From the NCBI GenBank assembly GCA_023389035.1, contig JAEWFC010000031.1:124001-188000 (forward strand): a stretch of DNA of 64,000 nucleotides, given 5' to 3'. Both the position numbers and the translations under genes were made by a program. This stretch comes from Acidobacteriota bacterium. GTDB lineage: Bacteria; Acidobacteriota; Blastocatellia; Pyrinomonadales; Pyrinomonadaceae. Shown in pieces: positions 16,484 through 25,659 of the stretch; within the stretch, counting starts at the first letter, position 1; every line of letters starts with the position of its first letter. The notes beneath the pieces are model-generated. The model was not told the DNA's origin, did not search any database, and saw only the letters and a list, made by a program, of their open reading frames with translations.

Positions 16484-17576
16484 TCGATCCTGTCGACCTT
16501 GCGAATTGGCCTCGGACGGTCTCTATCTCTTGCTTCACAGCACGCAAGATTCCAAGCCCTAGAGTACGGAACGGACGGTTTTCCGTAAAAGCGGCAGCGA
16601 TCGCAAGCATCGTTCCTCGCGTAAACGTTGGCTGATTCGAGATAGCGTAGACCGGCTCCCATTCCGCCGGCATCAACTTCGATTTGAAATAGTCCAGGCC
16701 CTCAAAATTATAGAACCGGGTACCATGCCGACGCATCCACCCAAGAACAACACGAAGCCACAGCGGATTATCAAATGGTTCGATCTTTGCACGGCGCGAC
16801 AGAGGTGAAAGCCCGAGCGTTACATACTTTCCTCCCTCAGATGCGATCTTTCGCACGGCAGAATCGATCATCAGTTCCACCGTGCCATTCGGTGCCCCGG
16901 GTCTATGAGGGAACTGCTCGGTCAACCAACCCTCGCGCGTCGGGATGGGAGAAAGCACGAGAAATGCCTGCACCCGTCCATGACATGTCGCTACAAATAC
17001 GCGACGGTTATCGAGTCGCCCGAGCGTGTCGGGCTCCACAACGAAATGCAGCGGCGGTAAGCCTTTTAATGAGAGCCACGAGTTCAGGCACTCTTGCAGA
17101 TCGAGGTTTCGGCTTGCCCGTTCCGTTGTCCATTCGGATACTTGAACACCTTTGTTGCGAGCCCGAGCGAGCTGCGCTCGGATACTCTTTCTCTGCTCAG
17201 TGTTTATGATCCACTGCTTTGGGTGCCAAACCGGCTGGGCTCCCAGTAAAACGCGTGAATGTTGGGGTGACCCCTTGTAGACTCCTCCGAGTCTAGCCTC
17301 AGCTCCGAAGTAGCAGACAGTCTTGCCGTCCCGACCACACCACTGCTCAAATTCACCTGCGACGTCGGGCAATTTCTTCTCCGTACAGACAGGTGCACCC
17401 GCAACGACCCTCGTCGAACCAGATGTTACGTAACCAACTACCGACTCACCATCCGAGCCGAACCAGTGCTGCATTCCCGGATTGACTATTTGGAAACACG
17501 TTGTGTTCCATCCGTACTTTAAGACTAGATCCCGGGCACGTACGAAATCCTCAACGCTCGTGTCACGATAATTCAC
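16470..17576 (-). CDS. DUF2156 protein (phosphatidylglycerol lysyltransferase C-terminal domain-like)
   Basis: The 368-residue soluble protein matches the GNAT-like catalytic module of MprF/LPG synthases. Motifs are QHWFGSDGESVVGYV, VVAGAPVC, GAQPVWHPKQW, a basic RAQLARARNKGV segment, FVATCHGRVQAFLVLSPIP and FYNFEGLDYFKSKLMPAEWEPVYA. It lacks the N-terminal flippase helices. MprF-type domains transfer aminoacyl groups from tRNA to lipids. Stand-alone versions may act on other acceptors, so substrate is open. The 3' end overlaps the CBM9-like gene by 14 bp. Confidence 0.82.
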   Translation of the reverse strand: MNYRDTSVEDFVRARDLVLKYGWNTTCFQIVNPGMQHWFGSDGESVVGYVTSGSTRVVAGAPVCTEKKLPDVAGEFEQWCGRDGKTVCYFGAEARLGGVYKGSPQHSRVLLGAQPVWHPKQWIINTEQRKSIRAQLARARNKGVQVSEWTTERASRNLDLQECLNSWLSLKGLPPLHFVVEPDTLGRLDNRRVFVATCHGRVQAFLVLSPIPTREGWLTEQFPHRPGAPNGTVELMIDSAVRKIASEGGKYVTLGLSPLSRRAKIEPFDNPLWLRVVLGWMRRHGTRFYNFEGLDYFKSKLMPAEWEPVYAISNQPTFTRGTMLAIAAAFTENRPFRTLGLGILRAVKQEIETVRGQFARSTGSNAHT

Positions 17577-17603
17577 TTGTTAGAGCCGGAAACCGCGTCC
17601 CAT

Positions 17604-19385
17604 CTATCTGCTTGTGTTCAAAACCGTCTTCATCGCCATCTTTGCGAGCTTCCAAGTGCGGTCCCAGTCGATCTTTCCGCCTTCCTCGTCACGACCCATC
17701 AGTTTATTGACGAACATCTTGCGGAAATCGGCACCTTCACGCTTAAGCATAAACTCTTTTGCGTAGGGCTTTGCGGTCTCAAAGAAATTGAATTCCGGGT
17801 CCGTGACCATTCCAATGCCCTCGAGCGTCATCAGAGCACGCATTATATAAGTGAAGTTCGACGGAAGCCGGAACGGATAGTCATACATCACGTCCGCAAG
17901 GTCGTAGGTTAGTTCCTTGAAATTGACGTCTTTGAGTTTCAGGTTCAGATGAAACTGAAACATCTTCTCGACAACGGGCCTGACGACATTTGCGTTCGCT
18001 CCGGGCTTCAGGAAGTCGAGATCGATCAGGTCCTGAGCGATGCCTGCAGGATCTTTGCTTACGACATGGAAGAACGCGTCGATCATCTTCGACTGAAGCT
18101 CGGGCGGTATTCGCCCGACCATGCCGAAGTCGAAGAACGCAAGACGCCCATCGGCCATTACCAACAGATTTCCTGGATGAGGGTCCGCGTGAAAGAACCC
18201 GTCCTCAAGCAGCTGTTTGAGATATGTACGGATCAGCAGGCGATTGACCTTTTCCGGAGCGATACTAGCCGCACGCAGCTCATCCAGATCCGTAACCTTA
18301 GTGCCGTGGATGTACTCCATGGTCAGCACCTTTGACGTCGTCGCGTTCCAATAGATCTTTGGAACGTGGACGTTTTGCCACGATTGAAAGCTCTCGCGAA
18401 AACGCTCTGCATTGCGTCCTTCGGCGGAGTAATCCATCTCTTCGTGGATGGTCTCGTTAAACTCGCGCAGCATTCCGGCCCAATCAGCGTTCTCGTTCAA
18501 CTGCGGGAAGCGTTCGGCAAAGTTCGCGACCTTTTTCAGGATCTCAAGATCACCTTTTATCGTTGCCTCGAGGTTAGGACGCTGCACCTTGACGGCAACC
18601 TCTTCGCCGGAATGAAGGCGCGCGCGATATACCTGGCCGAGCGATGCGGCCGCTACCGGCGTGACCTCAAATTCTTTGTAAACCTCGTTGATCTTAAGGC
18701 CGAGCTCTTTCTCGATGCGGGCAAATGCGACCTCGTTATCAAAAGGCGGGACGTTATCCTGCAGCTCGCCGAGTGCGATAACAAAGGGAAGCGGCATCAG
18801 ATCGGGACGCGTGCCCATCGATTGGCCGATCTTAATGAATGTCGGGCCAAGCTCGATCAGCTTTTCCTTAAGCCACACCGCCTGCTTCTCTTGATTTACT
18901 TCTCGATTCAGCTCGCTCCCCAGAAAGAACGAACGAAGCAGCAGCATCAGCCGATGAAAGAACCACAGACGAACACCGTACAGCTTTTCTCCGATAACGG
19001 CCGCCCGGGTTAACCGCTCAGCCGTCCTCATTCGTTCGCGCGCGTATCGCTGCTGCCCTTTATGATGCGTTTCGTACTGATCTAAATAAAGATAGAGAGC
19101 CAGCTTGCCGATAACAGCTGATACGTGAAGTATTCGAAAATAACCGCGTATGCCGGTGTACCGACGTCCGACCTCGGTTTCCTTAGCGGCAAGAAATCTT
19201 TCTTCCGCGATCAATTGATCGTTGGTAACGTATTTCGCGATCGGCAGATCGGCGGTCTGCACGACAGGACCGTGAACACGGCCGTTCCCATTGACAGGCG
19301 TTATTCGGCCCGGCTCCAATTCCGCCGTCGCATTTCCGTTGGTTTTTGCTAGTTCATTCATCCGCAAAGCGTATTCGTCGTTCAA
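17604..19385 (-). CDS. ABC1/AarF/UbiB family atypical kinase
   Basis: The 593-residue protein carries the UbiB/ABC1 hallmarks. These are the KxGQ motif (FIKIGQSMGTRPDLMP), ALGELQDNVPP, an Ala-rich nucleotide loop AAASLGQVYRA, an invariant Lys in EVAVKVQRP, HADPHPGNLL and FDFGMVGRI. The family is linked to ubiquinone and lipid homeostasis through ATPase activity. The TTG at 19385 opens the frame; the ATG at 19361 (MNELAKTNG) is an equally plausible start and neither has a strong ribosome site. The usual C-terminal transmembrane pair is not obvious. Confidence 0.88.
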   Translation of the reverse strand: MNDEYALRMNELAKTNGNATAELEPGRITPVNGNGRVHGPVVQTADLPIAKYVTNDQLIAEERFLAAKETEVGRRYTGIRGYFRILHVSAVIGKLALYLYLDQYETHHKGQQRYARERMRTAERLTRAAVIGEKLYGVRLWFFHRLMLLLRSFFLGSELNREVNQEKQAVWLKEKLIELGPTFIKIGQSMGTRPDLMPLPFVIALGELQDNVPPFDNEVAFARIEKELGLKINEVYKEFEVTPVAAASLGQVYRARLHSGEEVAVKVQRPNLEATIKGDLEILKKVANFAERFPQLNENADWAGMLREFNETIHEEMDYSAEGRNAERFRESFQSWQNVHVPKIYWNATTSKVLTMEYIHGTKVTDLDELRAASIAPEKVNRLLIRTYLKQLLEDGFFHADPHPGNLLVMADGRLAFFDFGMVGRIPPELQSKMIDAFFHVVSKDPAGIAQDLIDLDFLKPGANANVVRPVVEKMFQFHLNLKLKDVNFKELTYDLADVMYDYPFRLPSNFTYIMRALMTLEGIGMVTDPEFNFFETAKPYAKEFMLKREGADFRKMFVNKLMGRDEEGGKIDWDRTWKLAKMAMKTVLNTSR

Positions 19386-19421
19386 GCTCGTTTCGATGCG
19401 ATGCCGCCTATCTTCTTTGCA

Positions 19422-20375
19422 TCACAATATTTCGAGCATATTCCTTACGCCCTGATGCCGGAAATAGTTCAGCGCACGAGTCGAGTCCCGCTCGATCTGG
19501 GCCTTCAGCTCGTCAATGCCGTTAAACTTTCTCTCGTCCCGAATTCGGTGCAGAAATCGCACTCTCAGAACATCTCCGTAGAGGTCACCCTCGAAATCAA
19601 ATAGATACGTCTCTATCGAAGGTTCGGCATCGTTCTCAAACGTCGGACGCACGCCGATATTTGTAATGCTCCGCCGCCACGTCCCTTCAACAAGCGTTGC
19701 GGTCGCATATACGCCATACTTCGGGATCACTCGGTTATGCGGTTTGAGATTTGCCGTGGGAAAACCTATCGTGTGGCCGCGGCGGGCACCGCGTTCGATC
19801 ACTCCTTCGACGCCGTATGGCCTGCCGAGCATCCGGCGGGTTATATTAACACGCCCTTCGGCGAGCATCTTTCTTATGTGGGATGAACTGATACGCTTTC
19901 CGCGAAGCCGGACCTCCGGAACCTCGTCCGCGATGAACCCGAGAGCGTCGCCCATCTTTCGAAGAAGCTCGATATTGCCTGCACGGCCACGTCCGAAAGC
20001 GAAATCTTTCCCGAGATGGACTTCTTTAGCGTGCAGGCGGTCGTGCAATATCGCTGAAATGAAATCTTCGGCAGGCTGCGACGCAAAATCCTTATCGAAC
20101 ACGACAACGATAGCCTGCTCGATACCGAGCACCTCAAAATTCGCTAGACGCTGATCCAGCGTTTGCAGCAGGGGCGGCGCCGTTTCGGGATGAAGAACTG
20201 CTCTCGGATGCGGATCGAATGTGATCGCTGTCGGAACGGCGTCGACCGCCCGCGAACGCTCGGCGACCGTTCGCATTATTTGTTGATGGCCGAGATGAAG
20301 GCCGTCAAAAACTCCGAGAGTCAAGACGGTCGGTTTCAGGATATTCGCGTTTTCGGTGCCGTGAAATATCTTCAT
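19422..20375 (-). CDS. ribF: Bifunctional riboflavin kinase / FAD synthetase
   Basis: It makes FMN then FAD from riboflavin and ATP. The N-terminal nucleotidyltransferase domain has GVFDGLHLGHQQI (21-33), DPHPRAVL and the ISSSHIRKML motif. The C-terminal kinase domain has GRPYGVEGVIERGARRGHTIGFPTANL and the terminal ERDSTRALNYF. The 317-residue length is normal. It starts 1 bp after the stop of hldD on the same strand, so the two are co-transcribed although their pathways differ. Confidence 0.95.
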   Translation of the reverse strand: MKIFHGTENANILKPTVLTLGVFDGLHLGHQQIMRTVAERSRAVDAVPTAITFDPHPRAVLHPETAPPLLQTLDQRLANFEVLGIEQAIVVVFDKDFASQPAEDFISAILHDRLHAKEVHLGKDFAFGRGRAGNIELLRKMGDALGFIADEVPEVRLRGKRISSSHIRKMLAEGRVNITRRMLGRPYGVEGVIERGARRGHTIGFPTANLKPHNRVIPKYGVYATATLVEGTWRRSITNIGVRPTFENDAEPSIETYLFDFEGDLYGDVLRVRFLHRIRDERKFNGIDELKAQIERDSTRALNYFRHQGVRNMLEIL

Positions 20376-20376
20376 A

Positions 20377-21366
20377 TCAATCCCCGAGATGTTTCCCGGG
20401 AACTAGATAGTTTCGCACATAATCTGCGACGGCTGTATCGAGCGGAGTTGTGTCGCCGGTGTAACCCGCCTCGCGGATCCGGGTCAGATCGGCCTGCGTG
20501 CGGTATTGATATCGATCGCGTAGATGAAGCGGCATATCGATGAATTCGACATTCCTCGGCAGGTCAAGGGCCTTAAAGATGGAATCGGCCAGGCCGTTCC
20601 AAGTATTCACCTGCCCCGAACCAACATTAAAAAGCCCGCCGCTGATCTCAGAACCCGGGGCAGCAGCGAGCGGTTCAAAGAAATGCAGCGTCATATCGAC
20701 CGCGTCTTTCACATAAACAAAATCGCGGCCAAATTCGCCGTCGGCATAGTCAGGGTGATGACTGCGGAAAAGCTGCAGCTTTCCGGTTTCGTTTATCTGG
20801 CCGAACGCCTTATTCACAAGCGAACGCATATCGCCTTTGTGATCTTCGTTCGGCCCGAACACATTGAAATATTTTAGCCCGACGATACTTTCGAACATTC
20901 CATTTCGTGCGGCCCATTGATCGAAGATATGTTTCGAGTATCCGTAAACGTTCAGCGGCCGGAGTTCGTCGAGATGTTCGAATCCGTCTTCCATACCGGC
21001 TGAGCCGTCACCATACGTCGCTGCCGACGACGCGTATATAAAACGCAGGTCGTTTTCGACCGCCCACAGAGCAAGCAGCTTCGTATACTCGAAATTGTTG
21101 CGGAACATGTAATCGGAATTGGTCTCGGTCGTAGATGAACAAGCCCCTAGATGAAAGACGCACTCGGTCTCGTCATGCAGATCGAGCTCGTCCGCAAAAT
21201 CGTCAGCATCGACGTAATCGGCAAACTTCAGGGCCGCCAGATTTTTCCACTTGTCCGTGTCGTCCAGCCGATCGACGATCAAAATATGGTCAATTCCCAG
21301 CTGATTCAGCCGCCAAACGACCGCACTCCCGATAAACCCGGCACCGCCGGTAACGACGATTCGCAT
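20377..21366 (-). CDS. hldD: ADP-L-glycero-D-manno-heptose 6-epimerase
   Basis: It epimerises ADP-D,D-heptose to ADP-L,D-heptose for the inner core of lipopolysaccharide, which supports a diderm LPS-bearing cell. This is an extended SDR: GGAGFIG (7-13), HLGACSSTTE (72-81) typical of HldD, Ser114 in YASSAATYG, and YxxxK as Tyr141/Lys145. KYFNVFGPNEDHKGDM also matches the family. It is 329 residues with an ATG start. Array B of 21-bp repeats lies 118 bp upstream of its start codon. Confidence 0.94.
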   Translation of the reverse strand: MRIVVTGGAGFIGSAVVWRLNQLGIDHILIVDRLDDTDKWKNLAALKFADYVDADDFADELDLHDETECVFHLGACSSTTETNSDYMFRNNFEYTKLLALWAVENDLRFIYASSAATYGDGSAGMEDGFEHLDELRPLNVYGYSKHIFDQWAARNGMFESIVGLKYFNVFGPNEDHKGDMRSLVNKAFGQINETGKLQLFRSHHPDYADGEFGRDFVYVKDAVDMTLHFFEPLAAAPGSEISGGLFNVGSGQVNTWNGLADSIFKALDLPRNVEFIDMPLHLRDRYQYRTQADLTRIREAGYTGDTTPLDTAVADYVRNYLVPGKHLGD

Positions 21367-21483
21367 ATAGACCGATGATATAGCTTAAAGGCGTTTGAGC
21401 CGAATGAAGACCGATGCAGGCAGCGCAGAAATGCCCGACTCATCTCACGATAATTACGCCTTTTATATCGAAAAAGGTCTTTT

Positions 21484-21661
21484 GTCACGTAACATTTCTA
21501 ATTTGTCACGAGACTTTAGACGTTTGTCACGAGACTTTTTTATTTTGTCACGAGACTTTTTAAATTTGTCACGTGACTTTGGACCTTTGTTACGTAACAT
21601 TTTTGATTTGTTACGTGACATTTTTGATTTGTTACGTGACATTTTTAATTTGTCACGTGAC
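21484..21661 (+). repeat. Array B: nine 10-bp palindromes with exact 21-bp period
   Basis: Cores begin at 21484, 21505, 21526, 21547, 21568, 21589, 21610, 21631 and 21652, each step 21 bp. Variants are GTCACGTAAC, GTCACGAGAC (three), GTCACGTGAC (two, perfect palindrome), GTTACGTAAC (perfect palindrome) and GTTACGTGAC (two). Spacers are T-rich (ATTTTTGATTT type). This is the reverse orientation of Array A at 854-1084. It occupies the centre of the 416-bp gap 21367-21782, upstream of hldD and downstream of the DUF488 gene. Nothing else is recognised in that gap. Confidence 0.9.
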
Positions 21662-21782
21662 TTTTCCCCCTTGCGTGGTGCGATCTATTTTAATTTCAGG
21701 CACTTAGCGAGTTTTCCACATTTCCACAGGTTGTAAACGGTATTACGACCGGAGCACAGCACGATTCTTACCGGCGGGGCGG

Positions 21783-22346
21783 TCACTCGGCGATCAGATC
21801 TTGTGCTGCCGGACCGTAAACTAGTTTGCCGTCAACGATGCTGGCCGCTGAAGTGAACGGGTGAATGGCGTTCTTTCCGTCCATTATGTGCTCTACGGTT
21901 AGGCCGGCTGCTTTAAGGTGGTCCGCTATCATCGAGCGATGGCAGCGCCACCACACTGCCTCAGAGCACATTATGGCCGTTCTCGATCGGCGAACGATCT
22001 CGAGCAAGTCTGCGATCCCTGACTTAAACTCCGGCGAGTCCATATAGTCCGCGTAGCCGCGAAACGCAGGATTGCGCCATACTGTGTGCGGCGAACCCGG
22101 CCGGACCTTCCTACGGCCGCCAAGCTGTTTCATCGGGATGTACGAGATGCCATTCCCGGGAAGTGTCGTGCTGAGCGACTCGGCATTATACTGAGGAAAC
22201 TTGCGTGAACCCGGGAAACTGCGAACGTCGGCTATCGTCTCCACACCATTCGCTCTGAGCAGCTCAACAAACTCATCAAACGACCGCGTCGAATGCCCGA
22301 TCGTCCATATATGCTTTATCTGCTCTGACTTGCCGGTGCTAGCCAT
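21783..22346 (-). CDS. DUF488 family protein
   Basis: The 187-residue protein shows the DUF488 pattern: IWTIGHSTRSFDEFVELL (13-30), ADVRSFPGSRKFPQYN, YIPMKQLGGRR, and the Cys motif MCSEAVWWRCHRSMIADHL. The biochemical function of the family is not firmly established. Conserved Cys/His hint at a redox or nucleic-acid-related role. A run of eight T on the minus strand just before the gene (about 22351-22358) may terminate the upstream deoxyhypusine-synthase-like gene. Confidence 0.85.
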   Translation of the reverse strand: MASTGKSEQIKHIWTIGHSTRSFDEFVELLRANGVETIADVRSFPGSRKFPQYNAESLSTTLPGNGISYIPMKQLGGRRKVRPGSPHTVWRNPAFRGYADYMDSPEFKSGIADLLEIVRRSRTAIMCSEAVWWRCHRSMIADHLKAAGLTVEHIMDGKNAIHPFTSAASIVDGKLVYGPAAQDLIAE

Positions 22347-22401
22347 CTATCATCAAAAAAAAGACGCCGATCACCCATGAAGCGGCAAGTATTCGCACGG
22401 A

Positions 22402-23379
22402 TCACCAACCCAAAATATAAGCGAACATTAGCGGTGCGACGATCGAGGCGTCCGATTCGACTATATATTTAGGCGTCGAGGCTTCGAGTTTGCCCCAGGT
22501 TATCTTTTCGTTCGGGACGGCGCCGGAGTATGAGCCGTACGAAGTGGTGGAATCGGAGATCTGGCAAAAATAGCCCCAAACGGGGATGTTGTCGCGCTGC
22601 AGGTCCTGGTGAAGCATTGGCACGACGCAGATTGGAAAATCGCCTGCGATGCCGCCGCCGATCTGGAAAAAGCCGACGCGTGAATCGTCGGTGGCGTTGT
22701 TCGTGTACCAATCGGCGAGCATCGTCATATACTCGATGCCGGTGCGGACGGTGTGAACATTCTCGACGTCGCCGGTAATTACGTGGCCGGCGAACATATT
22801 TCCCATCGTCGAATCTTCCCAACCGGGCACGACCATCGGCAGGTTCTTTTCCATCGCGGCATACATCCAGCTGTCTTTCACATCGATCTGGTAATACTCC
22901 TCGAGCGATCCATTCTTCAGCACCTGATACATGAACTCGTGCGGAAAGTAGCGTTTGCCCTCCGCCTCGGCACGCGTCCACACCTCGACCATTGCTTTTT
23001 CGAGCCGGCGCATCGCCTCATGTTCCGGAATGCAGGTATCGGTGACGCGGTTCATGTGGCGGTCGAGCAGATCCTGCTCGTCTTCGGGTGTCAGGTCGCG
23101 GTAGTGAGGCACACGTTCATAGAAATCATGCGCGACGAGGTTAAATAGATCTTCTTCAAGGTTTGCACCCGTGCAAGAAATTATCTGCACCTTGTCCTGC
23201 CGGATCATCTCGGCAAGGCTCAACCCCAATTCCGCGGTCGACATCGCACCCGCAAGCGTGATCATCATCTTCCCGCCGCCGTCGAGATGCTTTACATATC
23301 CCTCAGCAGCGTCGATCAGCGCTGCCGCGTTGAAATGCCTGTAATGGTGCTTGATAAATTCGGTTATCTGTCCGTTCAT
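22402..23379 (-). CDS. Deoxyhypusine synthase-like protein
   Basis: The 325-residue protein has the DHS fold signatures. These are LAGAMSTAELGLSLAEMI, SCTGANLEEDLFNLVAHDFYERVP, GNMFAGHVITGDVENVHTV, FFQIGGGIAGDFPICVVP, and EKITWGKLE, with Lys297 at the position of the catalytic lysine in eukaryotic DHS. Bacteria lack eIF5A, and bacterial relatives are thought to transfer an aminobutyl group from spermidine to other acceptors (for example putrescine, giving homospermidine). The acceptor here is not known. No polyamine genes are adjacent. Confidence 0.85.
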   Translation of the reverse strand: MNGQITEFIKHHYRHFNAAALIDAAEGYVKHLDGGGKMMITLAGAMSTAELGLSLAEMIRQDKVQIISCTGANLEEDLFNLVAHDFYERVPHYRDLTPEDEQDLLDRHMNRVTDTCIPEHEAMRRLEKAMVEVWTRAEAEGKRYFPHEFMYQVLKNGSLEEYYQIDVKDSWMYAAMEKNLPMVVPGWEDSTMGNMFAGHVITGDVENVHTVRTGIEYMTMLADWYTNNATDDSRVGFFQIGGGIAGDFPICVVPMLHQDLQRDNIPVWGYFCQISDSTTSYGSYSGAVPNEKITWGKLEASTPKYIVESDASIVAPLMFAYILGW

Positions 23380-23460
23380 GATTCTCTAATGATAGAATTT
23401 GGGCGAACGCGGCGCAAAGCTCGGTAGAATCGGGGCTGCACGGTGAGGAGATCGGCAAGT

Positions 23461-23688
23461 ATGACAAGTATGAAATGTGCTGTATGCGAAGGTCCTTCGA
23501 TAAGCGAATTGTGCGACTATGCGTCTTTCGAAACGCACATCCGGTTTAAGAATGACGCCGGAGGCTGGTTTAAGCGAGATACAACCCTGAAGCCCAATAA
23601 AGCAAGGGTATGCAGAGACTGCGGCTATATAATGCTGTTCGTGAGCAGCAGTGAACTCTCGCGCCTGGGCGGCTCGACAGGGGACTGA
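23461..23688 (+). CDS. Small zinc-ribbon-like hypothetical protein
   Basis: The 75-residue product has two CxxC knuckles (Cys6/Cys9 in CAVC and Cys51/Cys54 in CRDC) about 40 residues apart, consistent with a zinc ribbon. The ATG at 23461 has GGAG 10 nt upstream; ATG at 23470 is also possible. I do not recognise a specific family. It converges on the antiporter gene. The junction carries a 7-bp hairpin (23692-23716). Confidence 0.65.
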   Translation: MTSMKCAVCEGPSISELCDYASFETHIRFKNDAGGWFKRDTTLKPNKARVCRDCGYIMLFVSSSELSRLGGSTGD

Positions 23689-23702
23689 CTTGTGGGAAAG
23701 CT

Positions 23703-25448
23703 CTAATCCTTCCCACGCGACTTCTCGACGTTATCGGCCGCCGGTTGATTCGGTGAAAGCGATACGGTCGTTATACGGTTTCCCTGCAGACCGGAGATAG
23801 TTAGCTTTCGATCGCCGGCGACGATCGTGGAATTCATTTCCGGCTCATTGCCCATTACGGATTTGAACATTTGCTCAAGCGTCTGCTTTGGATCACCGCC
23901 TAGCGAGATGCCGTAAGAGTTCAGTACATCTTCGGCCTTAGTGCTGCCTTTCAGGTGCAATTCCCTGTCAAGAGCCTCACACGCTTCATCTCCGGCCTCA
24001 GAAAAAACGCAATCAAGGAACGGGCTCAGCTCTGGGCGTATTACGACGAACATATGGTCGCCCGGGTAAAGCCGGGTCGAACCGCGAGGCGGAATAACAT
24101 CGTTTCCGCGACTGACCATCGCAACTACCGCGCTGTTCGGCAATGCGAGTTGAGCAAGCGTCCTGCCGGCCGCACGCGGATTTTCACCGAGCGTATACTC
24201 AACGATCTCTGCATCGACGTCACCGAGGGCAGTGATCTCCAGCGTAGCCGGAGGCGTCGCGGGCGGCTTCTCGATAAGCCCGAGCTTCCGTGCCACAAAG
24301 GACAGCGTCGAACCTTGAAGGGTCGCCGAGATCAGCACGATGAAAAACACCACATTGAAGATCAAATAGGCATTCGGCAACCCAAAGACTAATGGAAAGA
24401 TGGCGAGGATGATCGGGACCGAACCGCGCAGGCCCACCCACGATACCAGTGTGATCTCACGAAAGTTGAACCCAAAGATCTTGAGGACTGGGACAACCGC
24501 GACCGGGCGTGCAACAAAGACCAGAACTAACGCGATCAATAACCCCTCTAACCATACATCGAGCAGCGAGCTCACGTTTACCAATAGGCCCAAGACGACG
24601 AACATCGTGATCTGGCTGACCCATGCCAGGCCATCGTGAAAAAGGAACGTAGTTCGCTGGAAGGCGAATCGCGCATCGCCGATGATCACGCCTGCTATGA
24701 ATATGGCGAGAAAGCCGCTTCCGCCGAAATTCGCGGCGACCCCGAATGCTAAAAGACCGAAGGACGTCACCATCACAGGGTAAAGACCGGACGCCGTTAA
24801 ACGGATCTTACCTATGACCTTGATCGTGCCCCAACCGACCGCCAAGCCAACGATCGTACCGATGCCCATTTGCATGGCGAAAAGTTTTACTAGTCCCACG
24901 CCCGGCTCCATTCCGTTAACCAGGATCTCTAAAAGGCCAACGGTCAAAAAGATCGCCATCGGGTCGTTTGACGCGCTTTCTATCTCGAGAATGGACTTGA
25001 GTCTAGAATTGAGATGTATCCCGGCATTTCGAAGCAGAGAGAATACTGCTGCCGCGTCCGTCGATCCGACGATCGCACCGAGTAACAGCCCTTGGAGCGG
25101 CGGTACGCCAAGGAAGTATGCGGCCGCCATGCCTGTAACGCCTGCCGTGACCGCAACACCGATCGTCGCAAGCACAGAGGCGGGCTTCCAAACTTGTCTG
25201 ATGGATGACATGGGCGTTTGCAGCCCGCCATCAAATAGGATGAGTGCAAGAGCTATCGAACCGAGAGCATGGGCCGCTAGTGCGTTATCGAACGCAATGC
25301 CACCGATCCCGCCCTCGCCCGCTAGCATGCCAATAAGCAGGAACAACACAAGCACCGGCAGCCCCAGCCGCGCAGACACCTTGCTTGAAACGATACCGAC
25401 CAGTAAGAGGATGGCCGCAAGCAGGATTATTTTGTCGATCAGAAACAT
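23703..25448 (-). CDS. K+/H+ antiporter of the CvrA/NhaP2 type (CPA1) with TrkA-C domain
   Basis: The first 400 residues form about twelve to thirteen transmembrane helices with antiporter motifs: LILFDGGLQTPM, GAIVGSTDAAAVFSLL, IESASNDPMAIFL and VGLRGSVPIILAIFP. A cytoplasmic region follows with a TrkA-C/RCK-C-like domain (about 425-480, AGRTLAQLALPNSAVVAMVSRG...LYPGDHMFVVI) and an acidic tail with a CorC-like segment. Relatives export K+ or Na+ in exchange for protons under osmotic or pH stress. Ion choice cannot be fixed from sequence. It is a single gene. Confidence 0.9.
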   Translation of the reverse strand: MFLIDKIILLAAILLLVGIVSSKVSARLGLPVLVLFLLIGMLAGEGGIGGIAFDNALAAHALGSIALALILFDGGLQTPMSSIRQVWKPASVLATIGVAVTAGVTGMAAAYFLGVPPLQGLLLGAIVGSTDAAAVFSLLRNAGIHLNSRLKSILEIESASNDPMAIFLTVGLLEILVNGMEPGVGLVKLFAMQMGIGTIVGLAVGWGTIKVIGKIRLTASGLYPVMVTSFGLLAFGVAANFGGSGFLAIFIAGVIIGDARFAFQRTTFLFHDGLAWVSQITMFVVLGLLVNVSSLLDVWLEGLLIALVLVFVARPVAVVPVLKIFGFNFREITLVSWVGLRGSVPIILAIFPLVFGLPNAYLIFNVVFFIVLISATLQGSTLSFVARKLGLIEKPPATPPATLEITALGDVDAEIVEYTLGENPRAAGRTLAQLALPNSAVVAMVSRGNDVIPPRGSTRLYPGDHMFVVIRPELSPFLDCVFSEAGDEACEALDRELHLKGSTKAEDVLNSYGISLGGDPKQTLEQMFKSVMGNEPEMNSTIVAGDRKLTISGLQGNRITTVSLSPNQPAADNVEKSRGKD

Positions 25449-25599
25449 TATTTTCTTCGGAAACCTTTCCTCTGCGTACCTATCGCCCGCGTGTTAGCAT
25501 TCACGCTAATCGCTGCCACCAGAAGCTTTTTATGAGATAAATGGACGGCCTAACGAATATTTTACGGAAAAACCACTTTCTTGAGAAACGGATGATTCA

Positions 25600-25630
25600 A
25601 ATTACAAAGGCCCTGAGCGAACTCAGAGCC
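25600..25630 (-). terminator. Terminator of the nrd operon
   Basis: A 9-bp stem with a stable 4-nt TTCG loop (25609-25630) is followed on the minus strand by TTTGTAATTT. It lies 29 bp after the nrdB stop. The rest of 25449-25659 shows no gene. Confidence 0.75.
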
Positions 25631-25659
25631 TACAGTGTTGTATTCCGTTACGCCGACAA

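Noticed and set aside
21395..21736. Possible 113-residue protein with LSRDF repeats over Array B
   Set aside because: It is uninterrupted, but the equivalent frame in Array A is not. Conservation follows DNA palindromes on both strands, and no ribosome site is seen.
24814..25497. 227-residue frame opposite the antiporter gene
   Set aside because: Antisense shadow of a well-supported membrane protein gene, Pro/Thr/Ser-skewed as expected for such shadows.
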